From contig QANY01005060.1 of assembly GCA_003255025.1 (NCBI GenBank), positions 1,054,001 through 1,118,000 on the forward strand: a stretch of DNA of 64,000 bases, written 5' to 3'. The notes under the pieces were generated by a model. The model saw only the letters and a list, made by a program, of their open reading frames with translations. It was not told where the DNA came from and did no database searches. The translations under genes were made by a program, and so were the position numbers. Below, piece after piece: positions 58,255-64,000 of this stretch. Source of the DNA: Datisca glomerata (taxonomy: Eukaryota; Streptophyta; Magnoliopsida; Cucurbitales; Datiscaceae). Position 1 is the stretch's first letter, and every line of letters begins with the position of its first letter.

Positions 58255-59145
58255 GTATGTCTGTATTTCCAATTGATTTCATGAATGTTTCTTCAATTAC
58301 CGTTAGTTCGTCACGTCCGTGTTAACTTCGACCATGTTTTTAAACTCTGAAATTGACATTAGCATCTGTGCGTGTGTGCGTGTGTGTGTTCAAATATTTT
58401 ATGCGAGGGAGGATTATACCTTCATATTCCCATCCTAGCTTTTGAGAAAGGAGGAAGTAGAAAGAAGGATCTCCAATGGAAGCTTTTTCATTAGGATTTC
58501 GATTAATTTTGTAAAGTTACTGATTAAACTTAAAATAATCAAATGCTATGAAAAAGGCGGAATCGAATCAAACTGTTAAAATCTTTTTAGAATGATAATC
58601 TTTTTCTTTGGGGAAAAGTTGACTGCCAAAGCAGAAAGCTAAACATCATCTCATCTTTTTCCCTTTGGACGATTACCTTATTACTTTAAATTTTAGAACA
58701 TCCAAAACATCTTTATTGTAAATATCTTTGCCTTCTATTTTTGCTTTCTCTTACCTACTTCTTCTCATGATCATGTATGTAGAACCTTTTGCCCCTCGAC
58801 ACGCCACTTGAAATAAATCCTATTTTCTTTTCTACTCAACCCTATTTGATTTTATCTACCTCTTGTTTAACACCCAAGTGTATATGGGTTCTTTGTTAAG
58901 ATTCACTAATTTCTTCAATATGATTACCAATGCCCAAAGCAATGTGGCTTAAACAAAGTTTAGAATTATGATACTGTAGTTCGCATCTGGTGTGCTTTAA
59001 GTATGATTACTTGAGATTAATCGGGTTTCAATATATGCACTATGCAGGTCGTGATGTTGGGCTTGCAATTGAGCTGCTCATTCATCTTAGGTCGCTGTAA
59101 TTGATAATTACGAAGTATCAAATAGCTTATAACTAGATTGAAACG

Positions 59146-62100
59146 ATGTTGGTGCGGAGAAGATTAGCTTGCTGTACTCGGGACAGGGAAATTAGCCTCG
59201 ACTTCGATGAGCAAGACAGTGAGTTATTATTTTCTCCTAATTCATTATCTTAATAGGTAGTTAGATTATCTAATTTTTTAATCAGTTGGTTAGATATTTA
59301 ATATCTATTGTGGATATAAAAAATAATCCTCACTATACTTGTTCGTGATACTTAAAAGAATTCCTTGATTGATGCTCATTAGTCCACGGAGGAAGAACGA
59401 AATTTGCTCGCTAATTAGTTTTAAAATGTTGGGGTTGTAATTGATTAAACACTCATTTTGGCCGTCCTATTCTTCTGCAATATAGACATAGTATACCCAC
59501 CACATGCTGCGAACTAACGNNNNNNNGGGGGGGGGGGGGGGTAAGGAAGACGAAAAAGCTATTTTGTTTTGTTTTTGGTAGCAATAATGGAGCTGTTGAA
59601 CTATAGCCTGCAGCTTATAGGTTAGTTAGCTAAAGAAATTGCATTAATGGTGACCTAGGGCTTGAATTTTGGGAATGGAGTGGGGTCCGTTACGTGGAGA
59701 CCAAGTCGGGATGTGTAGAAGGTCCCACCTAGTTTCCTTTCTTTTTAGGCCACTGGCCCATCCAGATCTCATTTATCTCTACGCGTCCCATTTATATTTC
59801 TGAATAATTTTTGCGGTACCTTGCAGCTGCATGTTATTAAGCTCCTAATGTAGATAACCAAGCCACATTATTAATTAGGATAAATTACACGAACATTCTT
59901 TATATTTTGTTTTAATTATCAGAACATTTCTTTTAATTTTAAAATTTACACGACAGCTCTTAGTTTCATTTTTGTAAATGCACGGGTCTATGGTACAAAT
60001 TTACTTCCAAGATGCTCCCACCTGCAATTTTTGGTATTAAATTCATACTAATTGGTTATTTTGTTTATGGTATCCTAATTTTATTTGAAATTATAACTTG
60101 CGTATGTCAATGTTTGACTGCGTGTCTAAAAAATCTTATTTTCACTTTAACTTTTGGGTGAAATTTGAAATGCATTAGATATGAATTCGAGAGTTTTGTG
60201 TAGTTATTGAATTTAAAAGAGGTGTTCATGTAATTAAGAAAAAATAAGAGACAGATTGGTATAACTGATCCCACTAATCATTTCCCACTGGTATTTTAAA
60301 TTAATTTATAGGGTATTATACCTTGAAAAAAAATCTATTGGGTATATCATAAGTTTGTCCATTGAGATCTCTCTTGTGAATGGAATTTTGGAAGTATTAA
60401 CTAATTAAGATCTGTATATGAAAATGTGAAACATACGCTCATAAGTGACCGACGGTTTGCATATAATGACAGTTTAAAAAATAAACTAAACAAATCAAAT
60501 GAATAAGTGTAGGCAGATTTATTTGCAATGATCTCGGTTTCTTTGTACGTGCAAGCAACGTGGGAGTGTCCCACAATTTCAACTTTCTGCCTTTGTTTTT
60601 TGACTTTATAGCAATTGCAGGAATCTTTGGCTTTTTGTGTAGCGATATCACAAATTAAAAATAAACAACAGATTGAGATAAAAAATGGTTTGTGCCTTGT
60701 GGGACAGAGTCTGTGGAAATCGCATGGCCTTCAGCCCATCACCTATTATAAATTCCAATTGGTGGGTCCCAATTCGTTAGATGTGATATTACGTGAATTA
60801 ACTTCTATGCACTGCTAGTTACTGAGGGAGACAATGAAGTAACTGAGTGTGCACTAAAAAGTCATAGAATTGAATTCTGGCATTTGAATTTCTTCATTTG
60901 GATTAGCGCCACTTTTGAGGATTCCCTTTGGTCCGTTGCAACTATTTCTTTATGATTCTGTTCTGCTTTGAACAGAGTGCCTCCTACTTTCAGTTCAGTT
61001 AATAAATTTTGAGGAGAATGCTGCAACGCTCTACTCTCTCTTTTTTAAGCTATTAAGTGGGATCTTGATCTGCAACATTTGTCTTGGCGGAAAGCCAAAT
61101 GTTTAAACATGTTATTTTAAGGGAATATGAGGAGGAGTATCCTTCTCAGCGTAGCATACTGTTTAAATTATCAAATGGTTAATTTCTTATTGCATGCCAT
61201 TAAATTAAAGTTTAACCCCAATGGAAATAGAATAGAAATTTTGATGCTGGGTCAAAACAGCAAATAGAATAGAATTTGCATGTGCTTGCATCTAACACTT
61301 TAAGACAAATTTGACTTCCGCATCATCGGCATGTGCAACCTTATAGTTTATTAATATAAAATAGTGCTGACTTTTTTGACACGCCAAGTCTTTTGTGTTT
61401 GGTGTGAACAACTTACCCACCAGACTATACGTGTGAAGTGTGAACCTAAAATAGAGTGAATTAACTTTTGAATTCCTTCATGTTAAGGGCATGAGAAAAT
61501 TAAACGATAAAGAAGACGCTCTTGTTTTCCATGGATTGAATCCCCGAACGTTCACTATCAAGTCAAGCCTTTTTTCTTCCATACAGATATAGATTCATTT
61601 CATTAGAAAATTCCAAATTGGGAGATGGAAAGTGATGGGTGAAGATTTCAACAATTTAACCATATACGATATTGAAGAACTATAGCTGTAAAAGTTTAAA
61701 TCTTTGAGCACATAAGGATTAGTCACATTATGAGGCTCATCTCAGAATAAATTCGATATCATTTCGAGGACCAGGGATTTGGAGGCCTTTCATATTATCA
61801 TATACTTACTTGAATGCAGTTGTCAACGAGTTTAACAAAGTGAAGTTTATGGATTCATAGTAATACGATCTACATGTAAAGTCTGAAACTCAAGGAGTTT
61901 TTACGTAACAAATTATCTCCTGTGTCTATGATGGGTAATCATGTATATACACACTCAATTTATACAATTAACTCCAATACTAGTTCTCTTTTCATGTACT
62001 CTTTCAGTATGTTCAATTTGAAAATTTTATAATATAAAATTTCATGTTGGAAACTAACAAATATATCTCCTGATTTGATTGGTTGAGTATTCATTATGTC

Positions 62101-64000
62101 GCTAGCTGGTCTTACTTTTTAAATCTAACGAATACAAGTTACATATTCTGATGGTTAAGTTACAATGGAATATTTCAGGGATAGTGACAGTAAATGGCCT
62201 TGAAAGTTGCATCATCAACAATCAGACATATGAAAATGAAAGCAGAACAAGCAGAGGGGATGAATGTGCAACTGACTCCATGGAGGATTATGATTCCAGC
62301 TGTTCTTCTAGCAAAGATGCTTTTGGTTCCTTCTCATTTAAATGGTTGGCAAGCAAGCGGGATGAACAAGCTTTGGATGAATGGGAACCTTCAGAAAGTC
62401 CTCAGCATTTTTATGTCAAAGATAAACCATCTTATGCTATTCAGCCTTCAGATGTTGAAGCTATGAAAGAAAAGTATGCAACGCTATTGCTAGGTGAAGA
62501 TATTACAGGTGGCCATAAAGGTCTTAGCACTGCTTTAGCATTGTCTAATGCCATCACGAATCTAGCAGGTTTGCAGACATTCATTTCCTTGGCATGAAAA
62601 AATATACACATTTCTCTTCTTTGTTATCTGGTTTAGTGGTTTTGTTTTCCCATTTGTTACTCGCAGTGCCCGGATATGTAATTATACTTTCATTTTTCTA
62701 TACCTCATTATGACTTGTTCATGCCAGGTAATCGACAATTTACGTACTGCAATTAGTTTGGCTTTCTCTTTGCCCAAGTAAATAACTGAGTAGATTCATT
62801 TCTGCTAGAGTATTTTGAGTAATCAAAGGCCTGAAAGAACCTTGCAGTAAGCCGTTAAAATAATTGGAATTCTCTGTAGTTTGGGTGCAAAATTTTCCAC
62901 GGCTATATGATCAAGCTTCGTTATTATTCAACATTACTTAGTATCATTTGTATCCTTATATCTTTCATTATGAAGTTGAACTGTCCAATAAATGATAGCT
63001 TGTTATTTTTTGTCATTTTCAAATTGTTAATTTGCATATGCAGTAACAATTTTTGGAGAGCTTTGGAAATTGGAACCTCTTCCAGAAGAAAGGAAGAGAA
63101 AATGGCAAAGAGAAATGGACTGGTTGCTCTCGCCTACCCACTATATGGTTGAGTTGGTTCCCACTAAGCAAAATGGAGCCGATGGTGGAACAATGGAGGT
63201 AATTTTTAGCTCGTCTGCGGTTAGAACAATAAACTAAAGGATATCATCTCATAACAAGCTCTGATATAAATCAATGCAGATAATGACACCAAAAATCCGT
63301 GCAGACATCCACGTGAATCTGCCAGCACTTCAGAAGTTGGACTCTATGCTTATTGTAGGTGTTTTTTTTATCAACCCATCCAAATTATTAAAAGATCCTG
63401 TATTCACTGATCTACAACTATACCTGCTTTATATATGCAGGAGACTTTGGATTCGATGGTGAAAACGGAGTTTTGGTATGCTGAAGGAGGTAGTCGGGCT
63501 GAGGGAAGGAGCAAGAGTGCATGGGAAGGCAAGAAATGGTGGTTTCCCTCTCCCCAAGTCCCAAAGACAGGTCTCTCCGATGTTGGAAGGAAGAAGTTGC
63601 TTAATCACAGCAGAGTAGTCTGCCAGGTCTTCAAAGCTGCCAAATCCATCAATGCAAGTGTTTTGTCTGAGATGCCAGTTCCAACTATTGTCAGGGAGGC
63701 AATTTGTAAGGTAGTTGAGCTGTACCTTTTATTTCTTTCTCGTTATCTTAGTGACAGCCTTAGAAATTCCTGCAAATAATAAATTGAATGTTGCAATTTT
63801 AGTCTCTTTACATTGTCATCAAACTACGTTCTCTTCTATGTATGTGCAGTCTGGAAAGACAAGCCTGAATGAGGAACTATACAAGATTTTAACTTCAGAA
63901 TCAAACCCAATAGACAACATGCTCAATTCTCTCAATCTGAAATCCGAACACAGCGCACTTGATGCCATTAACAGACTTGAAGCTGCTGTATTTGCATGGA
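59146..64000 (+). CDS. ROPGEF14-like: Rop guanine nucleotide exchange factor (PRONE domain), ROPGEF14-like, 3' end outside window
   Basis: Coding exons are 59146-59218, 62179-62568, 63044-63198, 63280-63354, 63441-63710 and 63850-64000+; all junctions are GT-AG and stay in phase, giving 371 residues so far. The N-terminus carries [15 protein letters not shown], which I associate with ROPGEF14-type proteins. A variable Ser-rich region (to about residue 110) precedes the plant-specific PRONE catalytic domain from about residue 116: [123 protein letters not shown], and [24 protein letters not shown] proteins load GTP onto ROP/RAC GTPases at the plasma membrane, downstream of receptor kinases, in polar growth. 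The start is the first ATG of exon 2 that gives this N-terminus. The second coding-region intron is almost 3 kb. Confidence 0.94.
59520..59541. other. Seven ambiguous bases followed by a 15-G run (assembly uncertainty)
   Basis: N at 59520-59526, directly followed by G at 59527-59541, within the large RopGEF intron. It probably marks a sequencing or gap-filling problem at a homopolymer. No coding is affected. Confidence 0.92.
59880..60250. mobile_element. MITE-like inverted repeat in RopGEF intron 2
   Basis: Left 'aaattacacgaacattctt' (59882-59900) opposes right 'gaggtgttcatgtaatta' (about 60219-60236). A second inner block 'aaatttacacgacagctctt' (about 59940-59960) opposes 'gagttttgtgtagttattga' (about 60190-60210). 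About 370 bp, no coding. Confidence 0.5.

Noticed and set aside
60615..60818. 67-codon open frame in the large RopGEF intron
   Set aside because: No motif, not in phase with the flanking exons, and the exon 59146-59218 joins 62179 cleanly without it.

Overview
The window looks like nuclear DNA from a flowering plant, most likely a eudicot. The evidence is AT-rich intergenic DNA, GT-AG introns, a RopGEF gene of the plant-only PRONE family, and remnants of nearly every major plant transposon class (Helitron, Copia, Gypsy chromovirus, LINE, SINE, MULE, foldback/MITE). Only two host protein genes can be read with confidence, both on the plus strand. One is a complete three-exon gene for a coiled-coil membrane protein of unknown function (9210-12151). 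The other is the first two-thirds or so of a ROPGEF14-like guanine nucleotide exchange factor (promoter near 57990, coding from 59146, running off the right edge).

Layout. 1-1764: decayed Helitron Rep/helicase on the minus strand, cut by the left edge. 1765-7950: noncoding, with a diverged ~260-bp duplication. 9210-12151: the coiled-coil gene, whose second intron holds a ~0.88-kb foldback element. 12.2-15.1 kb: AT-rich spacer with SINE halves. 15094-16337: a small LTR element with both LTRs, PBS, PPT and a 5-bp target duplication, but only RNase H inside. 17.0-29.3 kb: a pile of LTR retrotransposons, consisting of a LARD-like region, a scrap of Copia LTR, a 5'-truncated Gypsy chromovirus with its 3' LTR, then 5'-truncated Copia pol with its own 3' LTR. 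29.54 kb: a plastid-like tRNA-Pro pseudogene. 30352-35430: a MULE with a deleted transposase core, a plant mobile domain gene and hairpin clusters at both ends. 35.6-43.0 kb: a second, truncated copy of the Copia LTR, an Ale-like Copia with a duplicated zinc knuckle, a foreign Copia fragment and a LINE RNase H tail. 43-50 kb: spacer with SINEs and a TATA-led transcript-like stretch without a recognisable protein. 50260-53745: an unusual TIR element whose interior is almost wholly made of short palindromes. 53.75-57.98 kb: CT-rich leader, a 149-bp tandem duplication and spacer. 57.99-64 kb: the RopGEF gene.

The host genes show no functional link to one another. The RopGEF would activate ROP/RAC small GTPases at the plasma membrane. 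The other gene encodes a probable membrane-anchored coiled-coil protein. The transposon proteins carry stops, frameshifts or deletions, so none of the elements appears autonomous.

The most striking structures are the palindrome-filled TIR element at 50.26-53.75 kb and the MULE with a plant mobile domain gene and terminal hairpins at 30.35-35.43 kb. All calls come from reading the sequence and from memory of the families; no database search was run.
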